Shown one piece after another: positions 24,714 to 36,222 of a DNA stretch of 64,000 nt. Origin of the DNA: Heterostelium album PN500 (taxonomy: Eukaryota; Evosea; Eumycetozoa; Acytosteliales; Acytosteliaceae). The position numbers were made by a program, and so were the translations under genes. The notes under the pieces are model-generated. The model saw nothing but the letters and a program-made list of their open reading frames with translations, did not search any database and had not been told where the DNA came from. The first letter of the stretch is position 1, and each line of letters starts with the position of its first letter. The stretch spans positions 1,550,001 through 1,614,000 of the forward strand of contig NW_008805064.1 of NCBI RefSeq assembly GCF_000004825.1, in the 5' to 3' direction.

Positions 24714-25086
24714 ATGACATTGTTAGTATCACAAGTTTCACCAACTAAGGAAATTGGTTTTAAAAGATCTATCGTTGATCTTTTTAAATTAGATAAAAAT
24801 AATAACGATAACAATGATAATAATTCAGATAGTAACAACAAGCAAGTAGATACAAAGAAAACAAAACTACAACATGATACAGCACATTCTAGTTTAATTA
24901 AATCGCTTGCACTCTCACCAGCTAAACCAAAGAAACAACTTAAACAAACAACTTTACAATTAACAACAAAAGTTAATTCTTCATCAAAATCTGAAAAACC
25001 AATAAAATTACAATTCACATCATCATCGACATCATCTACCACAGAAGAATCGGAAATAATAAATAAATCAAATAACAGTAATAAAG

Positions 25087-25151
<65 letters not shown>

Positions 25152-26179
25152 GATAAAGAAGATGATGATTCATCACCGTTTAATTCAACTTCAATTTTGG
25201 ATTCTTTAATTACAACACCAAGAAAGAATAAGAACTTGGTGGGCGTATCGAGAGATTGGGATTGGAAAGGTGCTTCTCACAAGAAATTTACAGTTTCACC
25301 ACTTAATTTTATCGATACAAAGGTCGGCAGTGGAGTATCGACACCAAAGAAGAAGAAACAACCGTCTTCTACAATGTACATGGAGTCCACCCAAGACGAA
25401 TTGGAACAGAGTTTTATAAATGCAGGTCCAAAGAAATTCGGACAGACCATGTGTCCAAAGTGTAAGATGATCTACTTTAAAGGAAGTTCGGAGGATGAGA
25501 GAACACATTCCAAACATTGTAATGAGCAATCACAATCTCAAAAGATTACAATCAAGGTAAATTGCTTTATTATTAGTTATATACAATTATTTTTAAATTA
25601 ATATTAAAATTTCAATTCAATTTGTTTTTTTTCTAGAATTGGAGATCTTCAGCAAAGATTTTAAATTCATTCTCTAATGATGAAGGAATTATTTTGGTAT
25701 CGAGCGATGAGGAGAACACATTACTTAGGAACAAGTTGGAATCGGTCAAGGCCATGGTTAATAAGGAGCTGGGTTACTTTGATCCTGGAAACGGTGAAGA
25801 CTCTGCCAGCGATGAGATAGAGGAGAAGTTCTTTTTATATCTGGATGCCGACAGTCGAGTGATTGGTTTTGCAGCAGCTGAGAACGTCACAAGAGGATAT
25901 CGTATCAAAGAGAATAGCGATACCAACGATCATACCATCCAGTGCGAAGACAATCCAACCAGCATTAAATGTGGAGTCAATCGTATTTGGACTTTGAAAT
26001 CTAAACTCAGACAAGGAATTGCAACGAAATTGATGGATAGTATTTGTCGTAACATGCTCTATCGATGCTTTATCGAAAAGAACCAGATAGCAACGACCAC
26101 GCCAACAGCTTCAGGTATGAAATTCTTTGCCAATTATTTCGAAACAACCTATTTCCCATTGTACAAATTGAAAAAATGA
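24714..26179 (+). CDS. Sister-chromatid cohesion acetyltransferase Eco1/ESCO
   Basis: Exons 24714-25556 and 25637-26179 give 461 residues. Eco1/Ctf7/ESCO acetylates the SMC3 cohesin subunit during S phase to establish cohesion. The hallmarks are present: a zinc finger of the family type (MCPKCKMIYFKG then HSKHC), followed by the acetyltransferase core with CGVNRIWTLKSKLRQGIATKL, which is the acetyl-CoA binding segment, and the late ASGMKFFANYF motif. The N-terminal half is low complexity, with Asn and Lys, including a run of about 21 Asn. KRSIVDLFK and QTTLQL near the N-terminus are loosely similar to PCNA-binding motifs, which the family uses; this is only a suggestion. The length is typical. 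Confidence 0.92.
25088..25150 (+). repeat. AAT triplet tract coding for poly-Asn
   Basis: About 21 tandem AAT codons lie inside exon 1 of the Eco1 gene. Homopolymeric Asn tracts like this are characteristic of dictyostelid proteins and should vary in length between strains. Confidence 0.95.
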
Positions 26180-26234
26180 AATAAACCTTTTTTTTTGTTA
26201 AAATTTTTTTGATAACTAAAATAATTCTCGTAGC

Positions 26235-26490
26235 AACTTTCGATATTCAGTAATACAATAGCAAGTATATATGAAGTTGTGATTTATTGACAATAGCTAT
26301 GATGATGGGTGTTTGAAAGTAAACAATGATTGTCAATCATTCGAATCCCGATCTTTTCATTTCGAAGATAGGTGAGTTCAATTAAAGTATTTGGAGGAGA
26401 GATAATCGGTGGAATCTGAGCTGATAGTACCAGGGAATTGACTAATTTATTTGATTGATGATCAATATTACTTATAATGTTTATGTAATT
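26235..26490 (-). pseudogene. Internally deleted F-box/FNIP gene relic
   Basis: On the minus strand this is the 3' end of an FNIP gene (26235 to about 26430, matching the C-terminal coding end of the copy at 27521). It is joined directly to the 5' start of such a gene (about 26434-26490, encoding NQSNKLVN). Some 1.4 kb in between is missing and the remaining sequence has several indels. It lies just downstream of HssA/B-like copy 2. Confidence 0.8.
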
Positions 26491-26635
26491 ATCATTATTT
26501 CAACTATTCATTTTATTATAATTTGTTAAATTTTTTTCAATGATCGACAAAATTCCCACTTAGAGTTCCTAAATAAATTGTTTTTTAACTTTATTATCAA
26601 AAAAACAATCTGTTTAAGACGATCATGAACTCATT

Positions 26636-27228
26636 TGATTAGAATGCACCAAAACAACCACAACCACATCCATCACAACCGAATCCAGATGAACCACCAC
26701 CAAAGACATTGTGATCACCAAAGATAATGTTGGTTGTTCTTCTTCTTCTTCCAAAACCAAAACATTGTTCTTGATTGTTGGAGTCACTTGATGATTGACC
26801 ATTTGATGCATTGATCAAACTGTTGGAGACACTCTCCAATGAATTACCACCACCAATCATTGAAATAGATTCTATTGTTGTTTTTAAAAGAAACAAAGTA
26901 AAAATTAGTTATTTATTATTATTTTTATTTACAATAAAGATAATATTGTAGTATACATACTGATAAGAGTCATTTGTATTTATTACTTTACTGTTTAAAA
27001 AGTTTGTATTTGATGTTTGAAAAATATTCAATTGATCATCAATATTTATACTCAAACTCTAGACTATAAACTAAAACAAACATTTGACAAAAAATGAAAT
27101 TTGATTAGATTTACTTATTTTAGCTGACAAACACAGAAATGGTACTTTTATATCATTTTTTATTATTATTACAAATAGATTGAATACTATCGATTAAAAC
27201 TAACACTTGAATAAAAATAGAAAATGTC
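26636..27228. repeat. Duplicated 590-bp unit B (HssA/B-like gene plus promoter)
   Basis: This is the partner of 23785-24375. The differences I could spot are about ten substitutions or short indels, including one A in the coding region near the stop and an extra TTA in the intron. Confidence 0.85.
26639..26973 (-). CDS. HssA/B-like small protein, copy 2
   Basis: Exon 1 (26973-26961) encodes MTLI plus one base; exon 2 is 26871-26639. The product has about 81 residues: MTLIKSISMIGGG, a Ser/Asn-rich middle, FGRRRRTTNIIFGDHN, and the ending CDGCGCGCFGAF. This copy keeps the reading frame at the end that copy 1 has lost, so it is the likelier functional member. The family call as HssA/B-like rests on the gene structure (13-bp first exon) and composition. 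In D. discoideum related genes are expressed in prestalk cells, but their molecular role is unknown. Confidence 0.72.
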
Positions 27229-27520
27229 ATCTGTTTCTTTGTTACGATTATTTATAATCACATATCAGGATATTCTATACTTTTTTTTTTGTTATTCACA
27301 AGTTGTTCATTTACTTTTCTAACTATTAAATAATAGTGTATGTCATTTTATATACATAAACAGCTAAACAGAATGAAAGAATGATGATTAACATTAATTG
27401 TAAAATCATCTTGTTAAAAATTGTTGATCATATAATTAAACAATTCATTTTTAAAAATTGAAATTACAAAGTTAATTTGTATTATTAATAAGAATAATTT
27501 AATATTTTTATTTGTTGAGG
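27229..27520. other. Intergenic between HssA/B-like copy 2 and the broken FNIP gene
   Basis: About 290 bp of AT-rich DNA upstream of HssA/B-like copy 2 and downstream of the broken FNIP gene. No gene or motif is seen. Confidence 0.5.
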
Positions 27521-29265
27521 TTAATACTCTAGATATGCAGTAATACAGTATAGCAGGTATTTGTGAAGTTGTGATTTATGAACAATAGCTGTCATGATTT
27601 GTGATTGACAGTAAACAATGTAATATTGATTGTCAATCATTCGAATCCAGATTTCCTTTCCAAGATCGGTGAGTTTGATTAAAGTATTTGGAGGAGAGAT
27701 AATTGATTGAAACTGATCTGCAATTCTCTCAGCATATGATGATTCATTGCAGATTATGACCAATTCTTGAATGGAACCTCCACATGTAAAGTCATATTGT
27801 TTCTGAAGATCATCGATACAATCTATCTCATTGGAAATAATCAACTTTCTTACTGAACTTGGTATCTTCATTTTATGTAGAAATGTAGATATGAATGGAA
27901 CAGAGAGTGTTTCAACACCAATTGGAATATTGAATTTATCAGCCTCGTATGACATACTTAGTTCTAATTCTTTGATCTTAAATCCATCAAGAGATGCTAT
28001 TTGGTCTCGATTTAACTTCAGATAATCAAATTGATATAGCGATCGATCTTTGAATATAATATCGAATTCGAAATCACAACACTCCACGTCCAGATATCTG
28101 ATTGTTGGTGGCATTACATTGACCAATGTGACAGGTGCGAATATTTCCAATCTTGTGAGTGAAGTTGGAAGACAACTCAAGTCGATTTGAGAATCTAGTG
28201 TATCACCACTGATTGATAATGTCTTGAGATTTGGAAGTGTTTTGATTTGTGGGTAACCATGATGTTGGTGCATTTCGTAGTATTCTAAGAGTCTGAGGTA
28301 ATGCTCCATCTTCGATAGTTGAGTTGTGTCCAGAGAATTCAAGTTCTTCGAGTTGTGGTGGAAATGTTCCAACTTTAATATCTTGTTGGAAAGTGGAATC
28401 TTTCAAGGGATTCAAATTCAAACGTAATACTTTTAAAGTTTGATCTTTTCTCTTGAATTTGAGAATCTTCAAAGATGAAGGTAATACTCCTGGTTCGAGA
28501 GGTTGATTGAATGACTCGTTGAAATTCAATTTAACCAATGTGTTTGGAAGAACTCCTGTTTTGATTGGCTGATTAAATTTTCGATTAAACTTGAGTGTTT
28601 TCAAATTTGGTGGAAGATCTCCAGGTTCCAACTCTCCTTCAAACAAAAAGAAGTGTGATAGCGTTAGCGATGTAATATTCATTGGCAATGCTGAAAATGA
28701 TTGAATCTTCTTAAACTTTGATATATTTAAATCGGATATTAATCGATAGAGATTCTTTATATACTCTTTGTTTTTTTCATTACACTGTCTTCCAAAACCA
28801 ATATTGAATTGCTCAAAACAAAGAACTACTTTATCAATATTTAATGTTCTTAATCTATCGATATCAACTAATTCCTCTAAATAAAATAATTTTTGATGTA
28901 AGTATCGTTGATATATTAACTTTTATTTACCTATATTTACCTTTTGGTATCAGATGATCATAATATCTGATATGACCCAAACCAACTGCAACTTTACATT
29001 TTGTTTTACTGTTGATTTGATCAACGATTATCGATTTATATGAATTTAAATCAATAAATTTATTATTGATTTTATTAATGATTTTGATATGATAGGTATT
29101 AAATGATAGATATCTTTGTCTTTCATTGAACCATCTTTTACAAACTAAACTGAACACTATTCTATCTACATTCTCATCTAAATAACTAACAATCTTTGAT
29201 AATAAAATATGTGATAAATTGACTAATTTATTTGATTGATTATCGTTATTACTATGATCAACCAT
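27521..29265 (-). pseudogene. F-box/FNIP gene, third copy, broken by a 1-bp insertion
   Basis: Exon 1 is 29265-28941 and exon 2 is 28876-27521, with the same intron position as the tandem copies at 16.4 and 18.2 kb. The F-box-like part (LLSKIVSYLDENVDRIVFS) and FNIP repeats (SFNQPLEPGVLPSSLKIL) are intact. At 28251-28253 the plus strand has GGG where the other two copies have GG. This shifts the frame after APTSWLP and leads to an early stop near 28203. The remaining C-terminal frame, from about 28250 to 27521, is open and well conserved. Either this is a very young pseudogene or a one-base sequencing error in a functional gene. It also carries a short extra segment (KDQTLKVLRLNLN) not found in the tandem copies. 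Confidence 0.85.
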
Positions 29266-29517
29266 TTTCTTATTTTTAAGCTGTTAAATGATCGACAAAA
29301 TTCAGAGTTAACAAAATTTTGTATTATTTAAGGAAAAAAAAAAATCATTTTTTTCGACTAAACTATTTTTTTCCACTAATTTCGAATAATTGTTTTTGCT
29401 AAACTATATGAAATCATTTTTTTGAAAGAAGTCAATTGAAAATAGGTATTAAGATAATAAACTATTAGTTTTTTGAAAAGAATCAACCTATTGTTTATTA
29501 AGAACTTGAACGTATGA

Positions 29518-29740
29518 TTAGAATCCACCTGAACAACCACATCCATCACAACCGAATCCAGATGAACCACCACCAAAGACATTGAGATCACCAAAGATAA
29601 TGTTGGTTGTTCTTCTTCTTCTTCCAAAACCAAAACATTGTTTTTGATTGTTGGAGTCACTTGATGATTGACCATTCGATGCATTGATCAAACTGTCGGA
29701 AACACTCTCCAATGAATTACCAATTGTTTTTTTTAAAAGA
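29518..29740 (-). pseudogene. HssA/B-like copy 3, 5' truncated
   Basis: The exon 2 body is present (LINASNGQSSSDSNNQ, FGRRRRTTNIIFGD, end CDGCGCSGGF), but the acceptor and the ISMIGG codons are deleted: AAACAATTGG replaces AACAATAG-AATC and the following 20 or so bases. No ATGACTCTTATCA first exon follows upstream, where the sequence diverges from units A and B. It therefore has no start codon in the normal place. It sits about 250 bp upstream of the broken FNIP gene. Confidence 0.75.
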
Positions 29741-29986
29741 AAAAAAAAACAAAAAAAGTTAAGCTATTTATTATTATTTACAATAAAGATAATTATCCAT
29801 CCTATATGTATATAACACCCAGTCACGATTGCAAGAAATTTTCCTTCTCGTTTCTTGAAAAAAAAAATTGTTGTGCAAGTGGTTGCAAATTTATTTTAAA
29901 AAAAATTTATACATTTTCAAAAATTATTATAAGATGTTTTTTTTTTTTTATACAATTATTATTCTATTGACCTATTAAAATATTTA

Positions 29987-31422
29987 TCACCATCGAGCAG
30001 AATGTAATTCTACAAACCCGAAAATATCAATCTCTACACGTTCGCCTGAATCCAAAAGTACTTCACCTTTGATACGACCTATAATCTGGTGGAAGCTAGA
30101 CATGACCAAACCAAAGTTGTTGCGCTCATATTTGATTTTGAGTGGTGTGAACTCGAGCGGACTCTCACCGAATCTGCCGTGTTTGCAAACGAATTTCCAC
30201 GGCTGCTTGAGATCCTCTTTGTTGTAGTGGAACTCGATGTGTCCGAGCTTGTGAATGACACCGTCCAAGTTGATGGCATTCTCAGTGTGTGTCGAGAGAT
30301 CTCCAAAGCCTTCGCCAAGATTCAAACCGATGGGACGACCGTCACGTGTTCTTCCCCAGCAGGTTCCCCACAGCCAGAAGCTATTGTAGTCCCATATGCC
30401 GCGACCCCAATCCATAATACCGAAAGCATCTTGCAACTGATAGGGTCCAAGCCACTCTTTTCCATCGATAATCAAACTGCCCGTCACCGGAATCAAATTG
30501 GTCTTTCTGTTGTAGTAGAAGTTGCTCTTTCCGATCGGAGTTGCCAAGCATACCGACTCGCGATTCGGCGACAAATTAAATTTAATGTCAGCTTGCAATT
30601 TCATCTTGTTACTAGTTATCTTTATAGAGTGAATTAAAGTATTTTTGTTGTTCTGGCTGTCTGATAGATTGCTGCTGCTGCTGTTGTTGCTCGAATCTGG
30701 ACAATCACCGACATCGAAATGAATCGAAAAGTTTTTGGAATTGTAAGAGATGTGACTACCGACGTGGCAACTGTCTTTTGGCAGTCCTAGACCCTTGGTG
30801 AGCGACGACGCTGTAATCTCGTCCATCAGAGCTTTGCCGTCGTTTGTAAAGTCAATGAAAAAAGTCTGATAGTTTGTGACGTAACCCAAATCGATTGCAG
30901 CCACCGCAAAGTAGAAACGGTCAGTACCCACCGAGTAGTAGTTCCACTCCTTCAGACGGTAAGCTCTTCTAAACTTTGACAATCCCTTTGGATTGTATGT
31001 CAACAGTGGTTGACGTGACCATCCCTTTACCTGCAACTGACCTTTTTCATTCAATAAATCTCCACTCTCTTTAATTTCATATTGTTCTCTGTTTGTTTTT
31101 ATTTGTTAAGTTATTTTTTAAAAAAACAAAAAAAAGATAAAATTTTAAAAATTAGTTTTGAATATCTAGATTTTTTATAAATTTTTACAAACAAACAAAA
31201 AAGCTCGACTATTTTATATAATAAATATTGCAAACAATCATATGATTTATTATGATATATTATGATTAAAAGTGTAAATAAACAAAAAATGAAAAATGAA
31301 TGAACAAACAAAACTAAAAAAGTAATATTATACTAATAATGATGTGTGATTATTTATTCTAAGGCAGATAGTAGTAATACTCACTCTATGTTTTGAGATG
31401 AAAAGCTGATATGTTTGGACAT
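29987..31422 (-). CDS. DUF2804 family protein
   Basis: Exon 1 is 31422-31385 (MSKHISFSSQNIE) and exon 2 is 31088-29987, giving 379 residues. The donor is GTGAGT and the acceptor CAG. Exon 2 opens with the family's usual N-terminus, LLNEKGQLQVKGWSRQPLL, and includes the family core DWGRGIWDYNSFWLWG and a C-terminal GEVLLDSGERVEIDIFGF. DUF2804 proteins occur in bacteria and some protists; they have a beta-sandwich reminiscent of tocopherol-cyclase-like or lipocalin-like folds, and their function is unknown. There is no signal peptide or TM segment, so it is probably cytosolic. A Ser/Asn-rich insert (about 30650-30690) looks disordered. Confidence 0.88.
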
Positions 31423-32427
31423 TTCTAAATGTTGTTTGATGAGATATTGATGTAGTTTCTCAAATAGTAACAATGTTACAAAGACTGGAAAACTGAGACA
31501 CCTAAATACATTAATTATACCGTTTTTGATTTTACTAAGTAGTGTCATTGGTGTATAGAGCCTATATTTACTTGTTGTTTTTTTTTTTTTTTTAACAGTT
31601 AATTTATTAATTTTTAGTTTTTTTTTTTATTGTTTTGTTTTGTTTTTTTTTATAAATTGATTTGTATTAAACTGTGTTACATTGTGTAGCACAATCATAC
31701 AATACCCCCCTATTCAAAAAATCGTCAAAATTTTAAAGTCAAAAATAGGGTTTTAAAAAAAAAAAAAATACTTTTATCGAAATAATATGAATAATATTTG
31801 CTGAAAAACAGGGTATCGGTTGCACTCAATCACAATATTTAATCAGATTTTTGAGATTTCTTTAAATGATTTATTGTTTTATCTCAATTTCAATTTATTT
31901 TATTTAATTTTATTTATTTGGTTTACCTTTACAAATTGTTATTTGATTTAAAAAATATTTGTAATTATTGTTGTCTTTGGATACCCACATAAAGTATTTA
32001 ATATCATCATGTCAATCTACAAATGGTAAAGGGCTTTGTATCATGTTCAACTTAGTGATAGTTGATTAAATAAAAAAAAATCATAGGAATCGGGATTGAT
32101 TTGATTCCAAAAAAAAAAAAATCTTTAAACTAGATATTTTGGATTGTACAATTTGCTTAAAAAGTGGGTATAAACAAATTTTAAAAGAATAAAAAAAAGT
32201 AAAGAGAATAGTTTTAAAATAATCAATTACTTATTTTGTTATACTGATACAAATAATAATAATATTTTGAAGAGTTTTCTTTTTTTTTTTAAAAATACTT
32301 AATTTAATAAATGAATAAATAAATTTTAAAAGAAGGTTATTTTTTTTTGTTTGTTATAAAAAAAAAAATGTTTTTTGCGCTTTTTTATTACTATATATTT
32401 TATAAATACTATATGAATCCAATTAAT
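31423..32427. other. Intergenic, no gene seen
   Basis: AT-rich DNA with long T and A runs (31580-31650, 31758-31770). It contains the promoter of the DUF2804 gene and, next to 32427, the 3' flank of the carboxylesterase gene. I see no conserved frame or clear RNA gene. Confidence 0.5.
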
Positions 32428-33966
32428 TTAATAGGCTTCAAAGTATTGTCTCCAATTCTCACAGATATCCTTGGTGTATGGTTTGGTGGCCTTGAAATCG
32501 GATGCATTTGGACCGTAGTACATGGCTTGTGGGTAATTAGTTGGCCAATCTGATAATGGTGATCTTGGAGAGTCGTTATCGGCGAAATCGACCCAGGCAC
32601 TTGACATTCTCGAGGCAAGGAGGTTGTCGCTATTGGCGAATGGATATGGGGTGTAGATATCTTGGAAGAAGATGTATGGCAACTCATTTCCATGTGAGGC
32701 AGCCAAGAACCATTCGTTGGCTGGGTAATTTGGTGAGGAGTAGTTGAAGAGATAGTAGTAGGCTTCGACTCTGTCGGCCTTGAAGTATTGTGAAGCCAAA
32801 ATGGAACCACAGACAATGTAGTAGTCTCCAAAGAATTCGGCACCACCATACCAGTTTCCGAGTTGGGCGGCGACTGGAGCGTAGAGGTTCATGATGTCGG
32901 TGACCTGGGAGGAGTTGAAGTAGACGTTGAGGTACTTGGCGATTGAGGTGTTGTAGGTGGCGTCGGTGACAGTTACGTTGGGTGGGACCCAACCGAGACG
33001 TGAGTAAGCCATGAAGTTTCCTTCGTCGTAGTTGTGACCCATCATGATGGTGGCATCGTAGTTGTAACGCTTCTCCTTGATTGCCTTGAGTGGCAGTGAG
33101 GTGATCAATTTACCATCGACCATTGGAACGAAAAAGTCGGATTGACCAGCGGTTGGAGTGATGTCAGTGGCATTCTTTGTCTTCAAACAGGTGATGATGT
33201 CGGTGGTACCGTCACAACCCTTGGTGGCAGCCCATGAAGCCATCTTGGTACGACCTTGAGCAACGGTTGGAATGTACCATTGCCATGCAGATTGGATGAT
33301 GGCATTGTTGTAGAGACTGAAAGACGATGGGATGATGGTGTGGTGCAAAACTGAGGAACCTCCAGCAGACTCACCAAAGATGGTAACTTGAGATGGATCA
33401 CCTCCGAAAGCACGGATGTTATCACGGACGAATCGGAGAGCGAGTTGTTGATCTTGGAGACCGAGATTGTTATTGGAGTCTGAGAATGGTTGGAAACCGA
33501 AAACATTCAAACGATATTGGATGATGACTACAACGGCCTTTTGGATGGCAGCGAGCTTGTCACCTGGGAAGTCGGTGGCGGCACCAGTCCAGTAACGTCC
33601 TCCGTGAATAAAGACAAGAACTGGCATGCTGTTTCTGCTGTAACCCTTTGGAGTGTAGATGTCCATGTACAAACAATCTTCGCTGTAGACGTAACCGGCT
33701 GGCTTACCGGATTGCCAACAGGATGGAGCGTGGGTGGTGGCTTGGTAGGTACCAAAAATGTAGTCACGTGGCTGCGGTTGCTCGAAACGGAGGGATCCTA
33801 CTGGTGGCTTGGCATATGGAACACCCAAGAAAGCACGAGTGCTATTGAAGTAGATACCAGTGAACACACCGGAACGTGCAGAGACAGTGAGTGGTGCACT
33901 TTGTTGACCATTGGCAACGTATGCCAACGATACAATTAATAATACAGAAATTAATTTCAAAAACAT
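32428..33966 (-). CDS. Secreted type-B carboxylesterase (crystal-protein/cholinesterase-like)
   Basis: This single-exon protein of 512 residues hydrolyses carboxylic esters and has an alpha/beta-hydrolase fold. Signal peptide: residues 1-20 (LISVLLIVSLAYVANG). The family start FLGVPYAKPPVGSLRF is followed by EDCLYMDIYTP, the oxyanion-hole segment FIHGG, and the catalytic triad Ser200 in FGESAGG, Glu315 in NYDEGNF and His425 in ASHGNELPY. All three are intact, so the enzyme should be active. Dictyostelids have a small set of such esterases, including the crystal protein and the cAMP-regulated D2 protein; this one cannot be assigned to a single orthologue by eye. Strong use of C-ending codons suggests high expression. 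Confidence 0.95.
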   Translation of the reverse strand: MFLKLISVLLIVSLAYVANGQQSAPLTVSARSGVFTGIYFNSTRAFLGVPYAKPPVGSLRFEQPQPRDYIFGTYQATTHAPSCWQSGKPAGYVYSEDCLYMDIYTPKGYSRNSMPVLVFIHGGRYWTGAATDFPGDKLAAIQKAVVVIIQYRLNVFGFQPFSDSNNNLGLQDQQLALRFVRDNIRAFGGDPSQVTIFGESAGGSSVLHHTIIPSSFSLYNNAIIQSAWQWYIPTVAQGRTKMASWAATKGCDGTTDIITCLKTKNATDITPTAGQSDFFVPMVDGKLITSLPLKAIKEKRYNYDATIMMGHNYDEGNFMAYSRLGWVPPNVTVTDATYNTSIAKYLNVYFNSSQVTDIMNLYAPVAAQLGNWYGGAEFFGDYYIVCGSILASQYFKADRVEAYYYLFNYSSPNYPANEWFLAASHGNELPYIFFQDIYTPYPFANSDNLLASRMSSAWVDFADNDSPRSPLSDWPTNYPQAMYYGPNASDFKATKPYTKDICENWRQYFEAY

Positions 33967-36222
33967 TTTGTTTTCTTTTTCTTTCCAATATTATTATTTA
34001 GTTATCTAATTTAATTTATATAATTGTACAATAAATAGTCTGGAGATATATTAATAAAAAAAAAGTAAAAATTAATATTATTATTTATTAATAACAAAAA
34101 AGGTGGGAACAAATAGATAGTAAAGTAATATTATAAGTATGTAATGTTATAATGCTATAGGTTATTGAATATGAATGGAACTGTACAATTGTTCCAGCTT
34201 TTTATAGTTGGCGATCGAAAAATATGATTGTATTTTTTTTGCTTTGCTCAAAAAAAAACCTATTCTTGGTGTGTTGGTGATGATGTTTTAGTGTTTGGTT
34301 GTTCTATTCTATGGATTGATTTCAGGTACATCTGAAATTTAGGGGGTGTTTGCGAGTGTTCAAGATGTTTGCTAACACCACTTCTTACCAGAGAATTTCG
34401 ATAAGAAAACCTTGAAGGTTCAAAAAAGCAAGGTTTTTGGTGATCAAATACGAAAAACAATGTTGTTTGATCGGTTTAATATTTAAATTTGATAAAATAA
34501 AATAATGAAAACCCTTGTTTCTTTAATTGAACGATTAAATATTAGGTGAATATGAGAATTGTGTGAATATGAGAAACAGCAACAACAACGACTGTAACAT
34601 ATTGTTAACAAAGAAAGTGCCCACGCACTTTTAAGATTTTTGTTGATCTAGAACTAGTCGCTGTACCCCTTTGGCACCTACTGAAATCGCCGCCACAAAT
34701 GTCAAAAATGTGAAAGTGACAGCACACAACAACACCAAAATAATAAATAGATATGCTATGATAGTGGCAAGTATTGTAGAATATATAGGTTACTAATTAA
34801 GATAAAATTACACCCACTATTCACTCTTTTTTTACGATGACATTTGATACAGGTCAAAAAAAAATAAACAATTAACACATCTTTTTTTTCGAAAAAGCAC
34901 AAAAAAATTGGTGTACCTTCAGATCTTAGCATACCATCAAAAAGTCATCTTTTTTTGAATTGAAAAATAACCTCCAGTTTTTCAGTTTTTTTTATAATAA
35001 TATTTTAACAATATGGTCTACAAAAGGACAAGGTATGGTTAGAAAAAAACTATTTTTTTAATTAATTTCTTTTGTTAAATTTAGTTTTGAGTTTATTTTT
35101 TTTTTCGAAATGTTTTGGAATTGGGATCTATCTGTGTAGGTATGTTGGTACAAGAGGTAGGGGAAAGGTCACAAGGTGTGTTTTTGATCATTTAAAAGTG
35201 AAACGAAAAAAAAAAATCGTATTTAAACGATCGTGTTGATTTATTTAAAAAACGAATGATTTCATTGAATTGTTTCTAAAAACAGAACCTATAGATTGGA
35301 CTAGAAAATAGTCGTTCTAATTATGGACAGTGACATGGCTCTTTCTCTTTCACTGATGAAACATCATATTATCATATGTTTACCACATTTTTAAAGCCCT
35401 GGTTTTCTGATTGATTTTTAACAGGGTCTGTTTGATTTGGAATGTTGACACGTTAATTTGATTTTCAATTTAGTACTAAGTAACTGGAATCATTGATCTT
35501 TGAACATTGGAATTTAGAGATTCAAAATGAGTTCCACTTTGTACATAAAAAAATGTGCTAAATTTAATGCATTCACAAAAATTAAAGGAATTGAGAAACA
35601 AGTGTTGATTCAAAACAAAATCTTCCGATTTGTTTTTTTATCATAATCTATAGATTGAATAGATCGATAAATTTAAAAATCTGATAATCTTGTAAATGTT
35701 TTTTTATTATTTTATTTTATTAAAAAGAGTGAAAAAAACAATAAATATTAAATAAACTAAGACATTCACAAAATTTAAAGGAATTCAGGATTTTTTTCAA
35801 AAGTGTGATAAAAGAAAATAAATCTTTCCAGATATTATTAATTATATTAAGTCTAACTTTTTTTAATTTGTTGTTCGTTGTTGTTGATTTTTTTTCAATA
35901 AAAGAATTGGATTGATTGGTTTGATATTTTTAGTGACAACGAAGTGAAGTTAAGTGAAATGAGGTGATAGATATGAGTGGTGTGGTGTGAAGGTGAACTG
36001 GGGAAAAGATGTCAAAAGTGTCAATTAAATATATAAGGTTATTTTATAATTTATTAATTCATTCATTTTTTTTTAACATTTTTAATATGTAATGTATAAT
36101 ATAATATATTATTATAGTGTCAAAAAGGGATTGGGTGTTGTTATGATTGAATTGCCTTATTATTAATTATTATTATTATTTCTTTTTTGTTTTTTTCTTT
36201 TTTTTTTTTTTCTTTTACTTTT
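33967..36222. other. Long intergenic region, no gene seen
   Basis: This 2.3-kb region holds the carboxylesterase promoter and the 3' flank of the CSN4 gene. There are modestly GC-richer patches at 34590-34740 and 35320-35400. A perfect hairpin lies at 34614-34631 (AAAGTGC, loop CCAC, GCACTTT). None of the short open frames (for example 34260-34460 minus) look coding. Confidence 0.45.
34614..34631. repeat. Perfect 7-bp hairpin with a 4-base loop
   Basis: AAAGTGC at 34614-34620, loop CCAC, GCACTTT at 34625-34631. It is followed by a less AT-rich stretch to about 34740. It could be part of a small RNA or a chance inverted repeat. Confidence 0.35.

Noticed and set aside
29518-29712. HssA/B-like copy 3 as an intact gene
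   Set aside because: It lacks the 13-bp first exon, the acceptor and the first codons of exon 2; the frame has no ATG in the family position.
35012-35200. Possible short spliced gene (ATGGTCTACAAAAGGACAAG and a later TATGTTGGTACAAGAGG)
   Set aside because: Basic residues resemble a ribosomal protein start, but no consistent frame or continuation was found.
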